Assembly (NCBI RefSeq): GCF_007994225.1 | Contig: NZ_VLLL01000006.1 | Coordinates: forward strand, 1,612,001 to 1,676,000 | DNA: 64,000 nt | Reading direction: 5' to 3' | Source: Stackebrandtia albiflava | GTDB taxonomy: Bacteria > Actinomycetota > Actinomycetes > Mycobacteriales > Micromonosporaceae | Shown: positions 1 through 7,730 of the stretch, one piece after another | Layout: each line of letters begins with the position of its first letter | Numbering within the stretch: the stretch's first letter is position 1 | Program-made: the position numbers and the translations under genes | The notes under the pieces: model-generated | The model's input: only the letters and a program-made list of their open reading frames with translations | What the model was told of the DNA's origin: nothing | Databases searched by the model: none

Positions 1-172
1 GCGAGTCGCCGTCGGGTTGCGCGGCCACGCCTACGCCGACCGCGGTCAGTGTCGCCAGCGCGGCGACGGACAGGATCGCCCACGGCCGGATCGGCGGCAG
101 GCGGAACGGTCGGCGGTGTGCGGTCGCCGGGGAGCCCGGATCGGGCGTCCCCTCTGATCGGGGTGTCGGCAT
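1..172 (-). CDS. N-terminal fragment of a membrane-anchored protein, cut by the left edge
   Basis: Only the first 57 codons are in the window; the gene runs off the left edge. The ATG at 172 opens a Pro/Arg-rich cytoplasmic tail (MPTPRSEGTPDPG...). A hydrophobic segment (AILSVAALATLTAVG) follows at about residues 34-52, and then QPDGDS, so a single-pass or signal-anchor protein with an outer domain is likely. The family cannot be named from this piece. A CRP-type palindrome lies about 225 bp upstream (397-412) in the same intergenic region, and this is the only gene that reads away from it. Confidence 0.55.
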   Translation of the reverse strand, partial: MPTPRSEGTPDPGSPATAHRRPFRLPPIRPWAILSVAALATLTAVGVGVAAQPDGDS

Positions 173-396
173 TCGGCCACCCTAGGCGGCGAAATCGCAG
201 GTGGGAAGCCTGTCGTCGTTGACTCCACAAGGGATGATGTGGCGAGAGCGACCCGCGGTGACTGCGCCCGGAATCTCCGGAAGGCCCCGTTGGTGTGGAT
301 TCGTCGCCGACTCGGCGCCGCCGGCCCGCTTTGGGCTCACTCGCTTCGCCGCTCGCGCCGGCCCGATCGGGTGAGTTACCCCGATGTGATTCGAGT

Positions 397-412
397 TGTG
401 ATGTGTATCACT
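397..412. promoter_or_regulatory. CRP/GlxR-type binding site
   Basis: TGTGA-N6-TCACT matches the cAMP-receptor consensus TGTGA-N6-TCACA except for the last base. The core GTGAT-GTGT-ATCAC has perfect 5-bp arms. It lies between the 3' end of the deacetylase gene and the start of the leftmost gene, so it would act on that gene. A second site of this form sits in front of whiB1 at 50562. Confidence 0.55.
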
Positions 413-421
413 TAGATGGCT

Positions 422-439
422 CCATTGTGGCCTCAATGG
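422..439. repeat. 18-bp near-perfect palindrome at the end of the deacetylase gene
   Basis: CCATTG-TGGCCT-CAATGG has perfect 6-bp arms, and the centre is itself almost symmetric. It directly follows the deacetylase stop codon (440-442, minus strand). There is no T tract, so it could be a weak terminator stem or an operator paired with the CRP-type site 10 bp away. Confidence 0.35.
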
Positions 440-1354
440 TCACGTTCCGTCGCGGTCCCCGTGCGGAGCGGCGTCGCGACCGGTCCGGGAGGTGGTCGGA
501 TACATGCCGCCGAAGTGGCCGCGCCGTTCCTCCTCCGGCGGCGGCAACGCGATCAACCGGAACCGCGCCGTCAGTTCCGGCAGGATCGATTCGAGCGCCA
601 GATGGGTCGCGCCCCTGTCGCCACCGCCGTCGTGCAACAGGACGATGCCGCCCGGCCCGGTATGCGCCACGACGTCGCGCGCGATCCGCGCGGCACCGTG
701 GCCGGCGTTCCAGTCGCCCGGGTCGACCGACCAGTGGATCGGCACCATGCCCAGCTCCCGCGCCACCCGCACCACACGATCGGTCCACGCGCCGCCCGGT
801 TGCCGGAAGTACCCGATCCGGGCGTGCGGCACCGCGGCGCGGATCGCCTCGTTCGTGCGTTCCAGGTCGGCGCGGATGGCGGACTCGCTCCGGGAACCGA
901 GGTCGTAGGAGTGCCGCCAACTGTGGTTGCACAGGGTGTGGCCGTCGGCGACGATGCTCCGCAGCAGTTCCGGATACGCCCGCGCCTGCACGCCGACGAC
1001 GCAGAACGTCGCCCGGACACCGTGGCGACGCAACGACGCCAGCACCTTGGGCGTCCAGTCGGGATGCGGACCGTCGTCGAAGGTCAACGCCACCTCCGCG
1101 ACACCGGTCTCCCGGACCGTTCCCGCCGGACCGTCCCACTCGCGCGCGGCCGGGATCACCTCGCCGATCCGGTACGGCGGTACGTCCACCACCCCGTCGC
1201 CGTGTTCCCGCCGATGCACCGGGGCCGGCGCGGCAGTCGTCGGCGCCGTGTATCCGGCCGCCCGGTCGCCGTGGGAGGAGCCGGGAGTCGTCACGACCAC
1301 CGCGGGGAACACCACGGCCACGGCGACGACCGCGGCGAACACCATCCGTCTCAT
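440..1354 (-). CDS. Secreted polysaccharide deacetylase (NodB homology, carbohydrate esterase 4)
   Basis: The protein should remove N- or O-acetyl groups from an extracellular polysaccharide such as peptidoglycan or chitin-like glucosamine polymer. All five CE4 motifs are visible in order: TFDDGP, H-S-W-R-H, R-Q-P-G-G, W-S-V-D-P-G-D-W and LLHDG, so metal-dependent activity is expected. The chosen ATG at 1354 starts MRRMVFAAVVAVAVV, a clear signal peptide or signal anchor; an in-frame ATG 18 codons upstream would put charged residues before it. No strong Shine-Dalgarno precedes the start. The last 30 residues are basic and not conserved-looking. It is transcribed alone, with the CYTH gene 58 bp upstream on the same strand. 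Confidence 0.85.
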   Translation of the reverse strand: MRRMVFAAVVAVAVVFPAVVVTTPGSSHGDRAAGYTAPTTAAPAPVHRREHGDGVVDVPPYRIGEVIPAAREWDGPAGTVRETGVAEVALTFDDGPHPDWTPKVLASLRRHGVRATFCVVGVQARAYPELLRSIVADGHTLCNHSWRHSYDLGSRSESAIRADLERTNEAIRAAVPHARIGYFRQPGGAWTDRVVRVARELGMVPIHWSVDPGDWNAGHGAARIARDVVAHTGPGGIVLLHDGGGDRGATHLALESILPELTARFRLIALPPPEEERRGHFGGMYPTTSRTGRDAAPHGDRDGT

Positions 1355-1412
1355 GTGCGCAACGTAACGGATCGACCCCCCGCGGCGACGGTTATCGCGG
1401 GGCGACACGGGC

Positions 1413-1955
1413 TCACGCGTCGGAGGGGAACCGCAACTCGGCGACCGTGGTCAGGTCGATCCCGTACCGCGCGTACACCTTCACGGTGTTCTCCGAGGTC
1501 AACACCTCGGACGTGAACCCCAGACGCGCCGCCGTCTCCACGACCTCCCGAGTGGAGGAACCCTCGATCTCCAGGTACGGCGGAATGCCCGGCCACCTGT
1601 CGAGGTCGAGCCGTACACCGTCCAACACGAACGACGTGCGGTCGTTCTCCTGATAGGACTTCGGTGAGTGGCCCGCCCTGCGCAGCAACGCCGCCGCGGT
1701 GTCGAAGTCGTCTACGACGATCTCGGTCTCGGTCGTACCGTCGATCCCGTCGTGGGCGATCTCCTTGACCGCCAACGTGACCCTGGTCCCGTCGTCCCGC
1801 AACCTGATCCAACGCGACTCGTCGCCGGGCACGATGTCGTAGACGAACCGGCGTTGCCGCGCCTCCCCGACGAGCCGGCCACCGAGCGCGCGGACGGCGT
1901 CGGTGATCGCCTCCGGATCGACCTCCAGGACCTTGGCCTCGTACTCCACCGGCAT
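1413..1955 (-). CDS. CYTH domain protein (CyaB-like adenylate cyclase / thiamine triphosphatase fold)
   Basis: This 180-residue protein starts MPVEYEAKVLEVD, which holds the family hallmark ExExK (E-Y-E-A-K). The other alternating charged residues of the triphosphate tunnel are recognisable (RLRDDG, LAVKEI, ETEIVV, LDRWPGIPPYLEIEG). CYTH proteins bind triphosphates with Mg2+ and act as class IV cyclases or triphosphatases; the substrate cannot be told from sequence. The start at 1955 is favoured by GAGGAGG placed 6 nt upstream; a longer reading frame to 2156 has no such support. Cytoplasmic. Followed on the same strand by the polysaccharide deacetylase gene, with no evident functional link. 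Confidence 0.8.
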   Translation of the reverse strand: MPVEYEAKVLEVDPEAITDAVRALGGRLVGEARQRRFVYDIVPGDESRWIRLRDDGTRVTLAVKEIAHDGIDGTTETEIVVDDFDTAAALLRRAGHSPKSYQENDRTSFVLDGVRLDLDRWPGIPPYLEIEGSSTREVVETAARLGFTSEVLTSENTVKVYARYGIDLTTVAELRFPSDA

Positions 1956-2158
1956 GGGCGACCTCCTCACGGAACGGGACCGGGCGGGGCGGTTCACGCT
2001 ACCCGGCGCGGTGAGGGCCGTCCGGTGGCGGGCGGCGGGAATCCACCGGCTGATTCCCGCCGTCAACCGATCCGATGCGCCGTCACCGTCGAGTGGTCGA
2101 TGTCCGGGCGTCCCCGCCGCCGCAGGCTGGAGACCCCCTCGTGAAACGGAGGCCACAT

Positions 2159-3340
2159 GTGGTCGACACCCGCACCCGCCCCGGCCCGATCGGCGTCTCG
2201 GAACGCTCCCGGGCCCCCGACCTCGCCCGGGGCGCGATGCTGCTCCTCATCGCACTGGCCAACATCCCGATATACCTGCACGGCCGCCCCTACGGACTGC
2301 GGCAGCACATCGTCGAAACGGGACTCGCCGACCGGTTCGTCGCCGTCGTGACGACCGTCCTGATCGACATGCGCGCGTATCCCATGTTCGCCGCGCTGTT
2401 CGCGTACGGCCTGGTGACCATCCACCGCAGACAACGCGCGGCGGGTGTCGCCGAGCGGCAGGCGCGCCGCGTACTGCGACGCCGCCACCTGCTGCTGATC
2501 GGATTCGGGGCGGTCCACGCCGTACTGCTGTTCTCCGGCGACATCCTCGGCCTGTACGGCCTTCTCGGCCTACTCGTCACCCGGCTGCTGCGGCTGTCGG
2601 ACCGGGCACTGCTGTGGCTGGCGGCGGCGTGGCTGCCGATCGCGAGTCTCCTCCAGGGCGCCGCGTTCGCCGACACCGACACCCGCCCGGACCGCACGAT
2701 GTTCTGGTCGTTCGCGATCCCCGACTACCCGACCGCGGTGGCGTTCCGCGCCATGGAGTGGCTGTTCACGCCGGTGGGACTGCTCGCGGTGTTCAGCGCC
2801 GCCCTGATCGGGGTCTGGGCCGCCCGGCACGACGTGCTCACCGACCCTCACCGTCACCGGGTGCTGCTGCGGCGCACGGCGATCGTCGGCCTGACGTCGA
2901 TGGTGCTGGGCGGCCTGCCGATCGGAACCGCCGTCGGTGGCCTGTGGACTGTCACCGACCCCGCCGTCGCGTACCTGCTGTCGGCGCTGCACGTGGCCAC
3001 CGGAGTGTGCGGTGGCATGGGTTACGCCGCCGCCATCGCGCTGTGGGCGACGCGGCGGCCCGACCGTCCCGGCCCGGTGACGCGCGCACTGACCGCCCTG
3101 GGACGGCGTTCCCTGTCGGGTTACCTGGCGCAGTCGGTGGCGTTCGCGGTGCTGCTGACGCCGCCGATGCTGGGCATGGGGCGCTGGATCGGGTCGGCGC
3201 AGGCCGCCGGTATCGCGGTGGCCGTCTGGGCGGTGACCGTGTGCGCCGCCGTGCTGGCGGAACGACGCGGCCTGCGGGGACCCGCCGAGGTCCTGCTGCG
3301 CAGGCTGGCGTACCGGCGCACCGGGCGCGTGGCAGGGTGA
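2159..3340 (+). CDS. DUF418-type multi-pass membrane protein
   Basis: The 393-residue product has about nine to ten hydrophobic segments and the layout of DUF418 proteins: an N-terminal block with L-A-R-G-AMLLLIALANIP, a central HLLLIGFGAVHAVLLFSGDIL...YGLLGLLV, and a C-terminal block of GRRSLSGYLAQSV followed by paired helices. The family is predicted to be a transporter or acyltransferase-like membrane protein; its role is unknown. GTG at 2159 is chosen because GGAGG ends 6 nt before it; a GTG at 2141 is possible. The histidine kinase gene begins 4 bp after the stop, so the three genes 2159-5203 look like one operon. Confidence 0.75.
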   Translation: MVDTRTRPGPIGVSERSRAPDLARGAMLLLIALANIPIYLHGRPYGLRQHIVETGLADRFVAVVTTVLIDMRAYPMFAALFAYGLVTIHRRQRAAGVAERQARRVLRRRHLLLIGFGAVHAVLLFSGDILGLYGLLGLLVTRLLRLSDRALLWLAAAWLPIASLLQGAAFADTDTRPDRTMFWSFAIPDYPTAVAFRAMEWLFTPVGLLAVFSAALIGVWAARHDVLTDPHRHRVLLRRTAIVGLTSMVLGGLPIGTAVGGLWTVTDPAVAYLLSALHVATGVCGGMGYAAAIALWATRRPDRPGPVTRALTALGRRSLSGYLAQSVAFAVLLTPPMLGMGRWIGSAQAAGIAVAVWAVTVCAAVLAERRGLRGPAEVLLRRLAYRRTGRVAG

Positions 3341-3344
3341 TCCG

Positions 3345-4574
3345 ATGACCGCCGACCCCCACGAACACCGGATCCGACGATGGAACCTGTGGTGGACGCT
3401 CGCCCCCTACGTCGCGCTCCTGCTCGTGGCGGTCGTCGCACTGATCACCGGCACGGAACACCCGTGGCCGGTGATCGGTCTGTCCGTGGCGGCCGCCGCG
3501 TGGCACGCGTGGTGGATCCAGTCCCACCCGCACTGGTGGGAGCGGGCCATGGTGCCCATGTCGGCGTACCTGGCGGGGATGCTGGCACTCCTGACCGTCC
3601 TGTGTGAACTGGACGGCAGGTTCGCCGTCGCGGCGGCCGCCTGCTATCCCACCGTCTTCGTCGCCCTGCGGGGCGGATGGGCGTATCCGGCGGTGTTCGC
3701 GGTCTCGCTGCTCACCGTGCCGGGCGGCCCCGTCACGGTGGTGACCGGCGGGATCACCCCGGACGCGCTGGTGATCCCGCTGCTGTGGGCGGGGGTGGTG
3801 TGCTTCATCGGCGGCATGAGCCGGAGCCTGGAACGCGAGACCGCCCGGCGCGGCGAACTCAACCGGGCGCTGGCGCGGGCGAACCGCGAGCTCACCGCGC
3901 TCGGAGCGGAGAACGCGGCACTGCAGCGGCGCCTGGTCGACCAGGCGCACCGCGCCGGCGTCACCGCCGAGCGTTACTGGATCGCCCGCGAGTTCCACGA
4001 CACCCTCGCCCAGGGACTCGCCGGGATCACCACCCAACTCGACACGGTGGACGCCGAGGTCCCCGACCTCCCCACGCGGGCCCGCCGCCGGCTCCACACC
4101 GCCCGGCGCCTCGCCCGAGACAGCCTCGTCGAGGCACGCCGGGCCGTCGAGGCGCTACCGCCCGGCCCGCTGGCGACCGCCTCACTTCCGGAGGCCGTCG
4201 AGTCGGTCGTGCGAGACTGGCGTGAGCAACACGAGGGTGAGATCGCGTTGACCGTCACCGGTGCCGTGACCGTGCTGCCCGAACCCGCGGAGGCGGCACT
4301 GCTGCGCGCCGTGCAGGAGGCGATCGGCAACGTCGCCGCGCACGCCCGCGCGAGACGCACCGTCGTCACCCTGTCTTACATGGAGGACACCGTGCTCCTG
4401 GACGTCCGCGACGACGGCCACGGCCGGCACCCCACCGCGACCACCGGTCTCGGCCTGGCGGCGATGCGGGACCGGATCCACCGCCTCGGCGGCGAGGTGG
4501 TGGTCGAGGCGATACCCGGAACCGGCACCGCGGTCGCCGTCAGCGTCCCGATCCGCGCCACGGCGGCCGCATGA
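3345..4574 (+). CDS. Two-component sensor histidine kinase, NarL/DegS (HisKA_3) class
   Basis: The kinase autophosphorylates on a histidine and passes the phosphate to the LuxR-type regulator encoded next. About five transmembrane segments fill residues 15-165, followed by a coiled-coil linker (RELTALGAENAALQRRL). The phosphoacceptor region is EFHDTLAQGLAGI, with His near residue 218. The ATPase domain shows the N box (AVQEAIGNVAAHA), the G1 box (DVRDDGHG) and TGLGLAAMRDRI. There is no large extracytoplasmic sensor domain, so a membrane or intramembrane signal is likely. The stop overlaps the regulator start (ATGA), which indicates translational coupling. Confidence 0.92.
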   Translation: MTADPHEHRIRRWNLWWTLAPYVALLLVAVVALITGTEHPWPVIGLSVAAAAWHAWWIQSHPHWWERAMVPMSAYLAGMLALLTVLCELDGRFAVAAAACYPTVFVALRGGWAYPAVFAVSLLTVPGGPVTVVTGGITPDALVIPLLWAGVVCFIGGMSRSLERETARRGELNRALARANRELTALGAENAALQRRLVDQAHRAGVTAERYWIAREFHDTLAQGLAGITTQLDTVDAEVPDLPTRARRRLHTARRLARDSLVEARRAVEALPPGPLATASLPEAVESVVRDWREQHEGEIALTVTGAVTVLPEPAEAALLRAVQEAIGNVAAHARARRTVVTLSYMEDTVLLDVRDDGHGRHPTATTGLGLAAMRDRIHRLGGEVVVEAIPGTGTAVAVSVPIRATAAA

Positions 4575-5203
4575 CCGACGGGATCACACTGGTCGTCGTG
4601 GACGACCACCCCGTCGTACGCGACGGGCTCGTCGGGATGCTGTCGACCCGGCCCGAGTTCACCGTGGTCGGGGAGGCCGCCGGAGGCGCGGAGGCGCTGA
4701 CCGTGGTGGAACGGACCCGCCCCGACGTGGTGGTCACCGACCTGCGGCTGCCGCCACCCGCCGGGGCCGACCTGGTGGCCGCCCTGTTGGCGGCCGCACC
4801 GGTGCGGGTGCTCGTGTTCACCACCTTCGACGGCGACGACGACGTCTTCCCCGCCATCGAGGTGGGCGCGTCCGGGTACCTGCTGAAGGACACGCCGCGC
4901 GAGGAACTGTTCCGGGCGGTTCACGAGGTCGCCAGGGGCGAGTCGGTACTGTCGCCCACCGTCGCCCGGCGGCTCATAGGACGGGTCCGCGACACCGCCC
5001 GCAGGCCCGAACCACTTCTGAGCGCCCGCGAGGTCGAGGTGCTGCGCCTGGTGGGGGAGGGGAACACCAACCGTGCAGTGGCCGCCGCACTGTTCGTCAG
5101 CGAGGCCACCGTCAAGACACACCTGCTGCACATCTACGCCAAACTGGACGTCAAGGACCGCGCCGCCGCCGTCGCGGCGGGATACACCCGCGGTCTACTG
5201 TGA
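4571..5203 (+). CDS. Response regulator, LuxR/NarL family
   Basis: This 210-residue regulator has an N-terminal receiver domain with acidic pocket D11-D12, phosphoacceptor D57 (VVVTDLRLP), the T of FTTFD and the K of LLKDTPREEL. A C-terminal LuxR helix-turn-helix follows (LSAREVEVLRLVGEGNTNRAVA...SEATVKTHLLHIYAKL). It is the partner of the adjacent kinase, whose stop codon it overlaps by 4 nt. The nearby DUF418 gene is the obvious candidate target or sensory accessory, which is an inference from operon structure alone. The next gene is convergent. Confidence 0.93.
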   Translation: MTDGITLVVVDDHPVVRDGLVGMLSTRPEFTVVGEAAGGAEALTVVERTRPDVVVTDLRLPPPAGADLVAALLAAAPVRVLVFTTFDGDDDVFPAIEVGASGYLLKDTPREELFRAVHEVARGESVLSPTVARRLIGRVRDTARRPEPLLSAREVEVLRLVGEGNTNRAVAAALFVSEATVKTHLLHIYAKLDVKDRAAAVAAGYTRGLL

Positions 5204-5252
5204 CCGGGCCGGCCACGGCTTCGGCGGCGATGCGTCAACCGGCGCGGTGCCT

Positions 5253-5567
5253 TCAGATCTCCGACACGTGCGGCAGGTCCTCGCGGCGGCAGTGAAGTGT
5301 CACCGTGCCGTCCTCGTCCACCTCGAAACGATCCCGGGCGGCGAAACCGGTGTTGCGGTGCAACAGATCCATCAACACGCGCAACACGAACGGCCTCGGT
5401 TGCCGCCGCCGCTCGAAGCCGAGCAGCCGCCGTGCCCGGTCGGCGACGATGACGCCCTCCACGACGAGCGTGCCCCGGTCGGGGCGGGTCCGCACGTCGA
5501 TGACGATGCCGCAGTGGGCTCCCGTCACGTCGTACACCGGCGCGGTGATCAGGTCGCTAGTGCGCAT
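5253..5567 (-). CDS. Small PRC-barrel-like protein
   Basis: This 104-residue protein looks like a PRC-barrel domain: MRTSDLITAPVYDVTGAHCGIVIDVRT opens with the usual 'R-x-S-D-L-I-G-x-P-V-x-D-x-x-G-x-x-x-G-x-V-x-D' pattern. The second half (LLGFERRRQPRPFVLRVLMDLLHRN) is like actinobacterial stand-alone copies. PRC-barrels act as adaptor or RNA/protein-binding beta-barrels; a specific role is not known here. The start overlaps the preceding gene by 11 nt, so it is the last gene of the lipoprotein-Nramp-PRC-PRC operon. Confidence 0.6.
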   Translation of the reverse strand: MRTSDLITAPVYDVTGAHCGIVIDVRTRPDRGTLVVEGVIVADRARRLLGFERRRQPRPFVLRVLMDLLHRNTGFAARDRFEVDEDGTVTLHCRREDLPHVSEI

Positions 5568-5940
5568 CGCCCGCCCCCGGTATCCGGTCGACGATCTTCC
5601 GGCGGAGCCACCGCTCGGCCGGACTCGACATCGACTCGGCGGCGGCGTGACTGATGGTGACGGTGCTGTCGAGGTTCTCGATCTCGGACAACGGGATCCG
5701 TGTCGGCGGCCGGGACCGACCGAAGAACCGGCCCGGTCGCAACCGTGACCTGGTGTCCAGCCGTCGCCGCCACGCCGACGTGCCGGTGAGGATCGCCGTC
5801 ACCTCGATGACGCCGTCGTCGCGCAGTTCCAGTTCCACGTCGTCCACCTTCCCGAAGGGCGCACCGTCGGGGTCGACGATCTGCCGGTCCAGCAGTTCCG
5901 CCGACAGGTCGATCTGATCGTGTCCGTGCCACCCGCTCAT
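5557..5940 (-). CDS. PRC-barrel-type protein with C-terminal extension
   Basis: This 127-residue product (MSGWHGHDQIDLSAELLDRQIVDPDG...GKVDDVELEL) has a PRC-barrel-like beta-rich body: 'V-D-x-x-G-x-x-x-G-K-V-D-D-V-E-L' followed by GVIEVTAILTG, and later IPLSEIENLDSTVTI. A basic tail ends with ERWLRRKIVDRIPG. ATG at 5940 overlaps the stop of the Nramp-like gene by 4 nt (ATGA). The pairing of two PRC proteins with a transporter suggests cytoplasmic partners of that transporter, but this is inference. Confidence 0.6.
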   Translation of the reverse strand: MSGWHGHDQIDLSAELLDRQIVDPDGAPFGKVDDVELELRDDGVIEVTAILTGTSAWRRRLDTRSRLRPGRFFGRSRPPTRIPLSEIENLDSTVTISHAAAESMSSPAERWLRRKIVDRIPGAGDAH

Positions 5941-7166
5941 GCGCCCATCCCCGTCCCGATCATCAAGGGGATCGCCGTGACCGCGGCCACCACCACGACC
6001 ACCAGCATCGACACCCCGACGAAGTTGCCGAACCGGCCGTTGACGTGCTCGCCCATGTAGGTGCGGTCGTTGGCGACGACCAGCACCGGAAGATACGTCA
6101 ACGGCAGTGCGACGGCCGAGAACAACAGCGAGTACTCCGTCACCAGGATGGGATCCACGCCCGTCTGTATGAACAGGACGGCGATCGCCAGGGACACCAT
6201 CAACGACACGTGGAACCGGGCGGCGCGCTCGGGCGCGACCCTCTTGCCCCACGTCCAGCCGAAATACTGTCCCAGGGCGTATCCGCACGAAAGCGCCGCC
6301 TCGAAGGTCGCGCCCAGTGTGGCGCCGAGGAAACCGAGCAGTGCCGCCGCCACGCCCACCACACCGAACGCCAACGCCACCGGGAGCATGATCTGCCCCA
6401 GCGTGGACACGTCCATGCCGGTGGGTTCCAGCGCCACCGCGGCGGCGGCCATGATGCCCAGCGACAACACGCCACCCAGTGGGAAGCCCAGCATGACGTT
6501 GAGGCGTTGCTGCCGCAGCTGGGACGGCTTCCAGCCCTCCTCGACACCACCGGAGGAGAAGAACAGCACCGTGTACGGGGTCATGGCCGAGGCAAACAAC
6601 GCGACCGCGTGGTAGAAGTAGGTCGGTACCGGCTCACCGGCGGGCGGCGCGGGCCGGGTCGCCTGGGCGAACAGTTCGCTCCAGTTCGGGTCCAGCCACC
6701 AGATCGACAGCGCGAACACCAGGATCGTCAGACCCGCGAAGCCGAACACGCTCTCGATCGTCTGGAACTTGACCCGCCACAGCACGAACCACACGACTAG
6801 GCCGATCGGTATCACCCACACCACGTGCGGGATGTCGCTGGCCAGTTCGATGACCAGCGCGATGCCGCCGATCTGCGCGCCCAGCGTCAGCAGCGTCACG
6901 AACATCGTCGCGAGCAGGTTCCACAGTGCCGCCGTCGGTCCCAGCCGTTCCCTGACCAGGTCGAACAGCGGTCGGCCGGACACCGCTACGACCCGCCCGG
7001 CCATCTCGGCGTAGCAGGCGACGCCGATGACGCCCAGGATCAGCACCCACAGCAGCGCGAGTCCGTACCGGGCGCCGATCGTGCCGCCGGCGACCACGTC
7101 GCCGATGTCGACGAACCCTCCCACCGCCGACAGGATGGCCAGGGCGAGTGTCAGCAGCTTCTTCAC
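5937..7166 (-). CDS. Nramp-related divalent-cation transporter with altered TM1 and TM6 motifs
   Basis: This 409-residue integral membrane protein has about 11 hydrophobic segments and the LeuT-like Nramp layout (AGRVVAVSGRPLFDLVRERLG..., TLGAQIGGIALVIELA, GFLGATLGATFEAALSCGYALGQYFGW). In canonical Nramp proteins TM1 carries DPGN and TM6 carries MPH. Here TM1 reads V-D-I-G-D and TM6 reads S-A-M-T-P-Y, so the Asp and Met ligands may persist while Asn becomes Asp and MPH is lost. Substrate could therefore differ from Mn/Fe (for example Mg2+). It overlaps the lipoprotein gene upstream and the PRC gene downstream by 4 nt each. Confidence 0.8.
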   Translation of the reverse strand: MKKLLTLALAILSAVGGFVDIGDVVAGGTIGARYGLALLWVLILGVIGVACYAEMAGRVVAVSGRPLFDLVRERLGPTAALWNLLATMFVTLLTLGAQIGGIALVIELASDIPHVVWVIPIGLVVWFVLWRVKFQTIESVFGFAGLTILVFALSIWWLDPNWSELFAQATRPAPPAGEPVPTYFYHAVALFASAMTPYTVLFFSSGGVEEGWKPSQLRQQRLNVMLGFPLGGVLSLGIMAAAAVALEPTGMDVSTLGQIMLPVALAFGVVGVAAALLGFLGATLGATFEAALSCGYALGQYFGWTWGKRVAPERAARFHVSLMVSLAIAVLFIQTGVDPILVTEYSLLFSAVALPLTYLPVLVVANDRTYMGEHVNGRFGNFVGVSMLVVVVVAAVTAIPLMIGTGMGA

Positions 7167-7576
7167 AGCGCCTCCGCTTCGGAGGCCAGTTCCGCGATGA
7201 CGGGCTCCAGGTCACGGAGGGCGGCGCGATCACCGGATTCGACGGCCTCGCGAAGGTCGGCGGCGGTGTCCATCGAGTCGGACACCAGTTCCAGGAGCAC
7301 GGGCCGGGCGGGGTCGTCCGTGGCGAGCCCGACCGCGGCGTCCTCGGCGTCGCCCAGCGCGGAGTCCACGTCGGACATGATTGCGCTCAGCGTGATCGTC
7401 GGCGGGTCCCGGCGTTGCGCGGCCCGGTTCACCAGGGACATCACCTGTGCCTCGCTGCCTATCGCGTCCGCGGTGCGTTGTGCCTCCGAGCCCGCCGAGG
7501 CGCTCCACGAGGAACAACCGGACAGCCCGGTCAGTGCGAGTGCGAGACCCGCCGTCAACAGCAAACGCCACACCAT
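7163..7576 (-). CDS. Small lipoprotein, first gene of the Nramp-like operon
   Basis: The start at 7576 has GAGGTG six nt upstream and gives MVWRLLLTAGLALALTGLSGCSS, a type II signal peptide with lipobox L-S-G-C. The mature ~118 residues are acidic and helical (SEAQRTADAIGSEAQVMSLVNRAAQRRD..., VDSALGDAEDAAVGLATDD, LRDLEPVIAELASEAEAL), with no Cys or His ligands after the lipidated Cys. Family unknown. Its stop overlaps the start of the transporter, so it may be an extracytoplasmic partner of the Nramp-like protein. Confidence 0.7.
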   Translation of the reverse strand: MVWRLLLTAGLALALTGLSGCSSWSASAGSEAQRTADAIGSEAQVMSLVNRAAQRRDPPTITLSAIMSDVDSALGDAEDAAVGLATDDPARPVLLELVSDSMDTAADLREAVESGDRAALRDLEPVIAELASEAEAL

Positions 7577-7730
7577 GCGAACACCTCGACCGAGATCGTA
7601 TGGCCGGAATCGGACGTTCGGGCCGGAACCGGGAAACCCGGGGGACGGGCACGGGCACCCGCGCCACCACACACGTCCGTTGTGGACTGGAGTGTGCGGC
7701 GGCGTCGTACCTCGCCGTTACGATCGCGCG

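Noticed and set aside
182-436. 84-codon minus frame in the first intergenic region
   Set aside because: No ribosome-binding site, random composition, and it overlaps the CRP-type site and palindrome.
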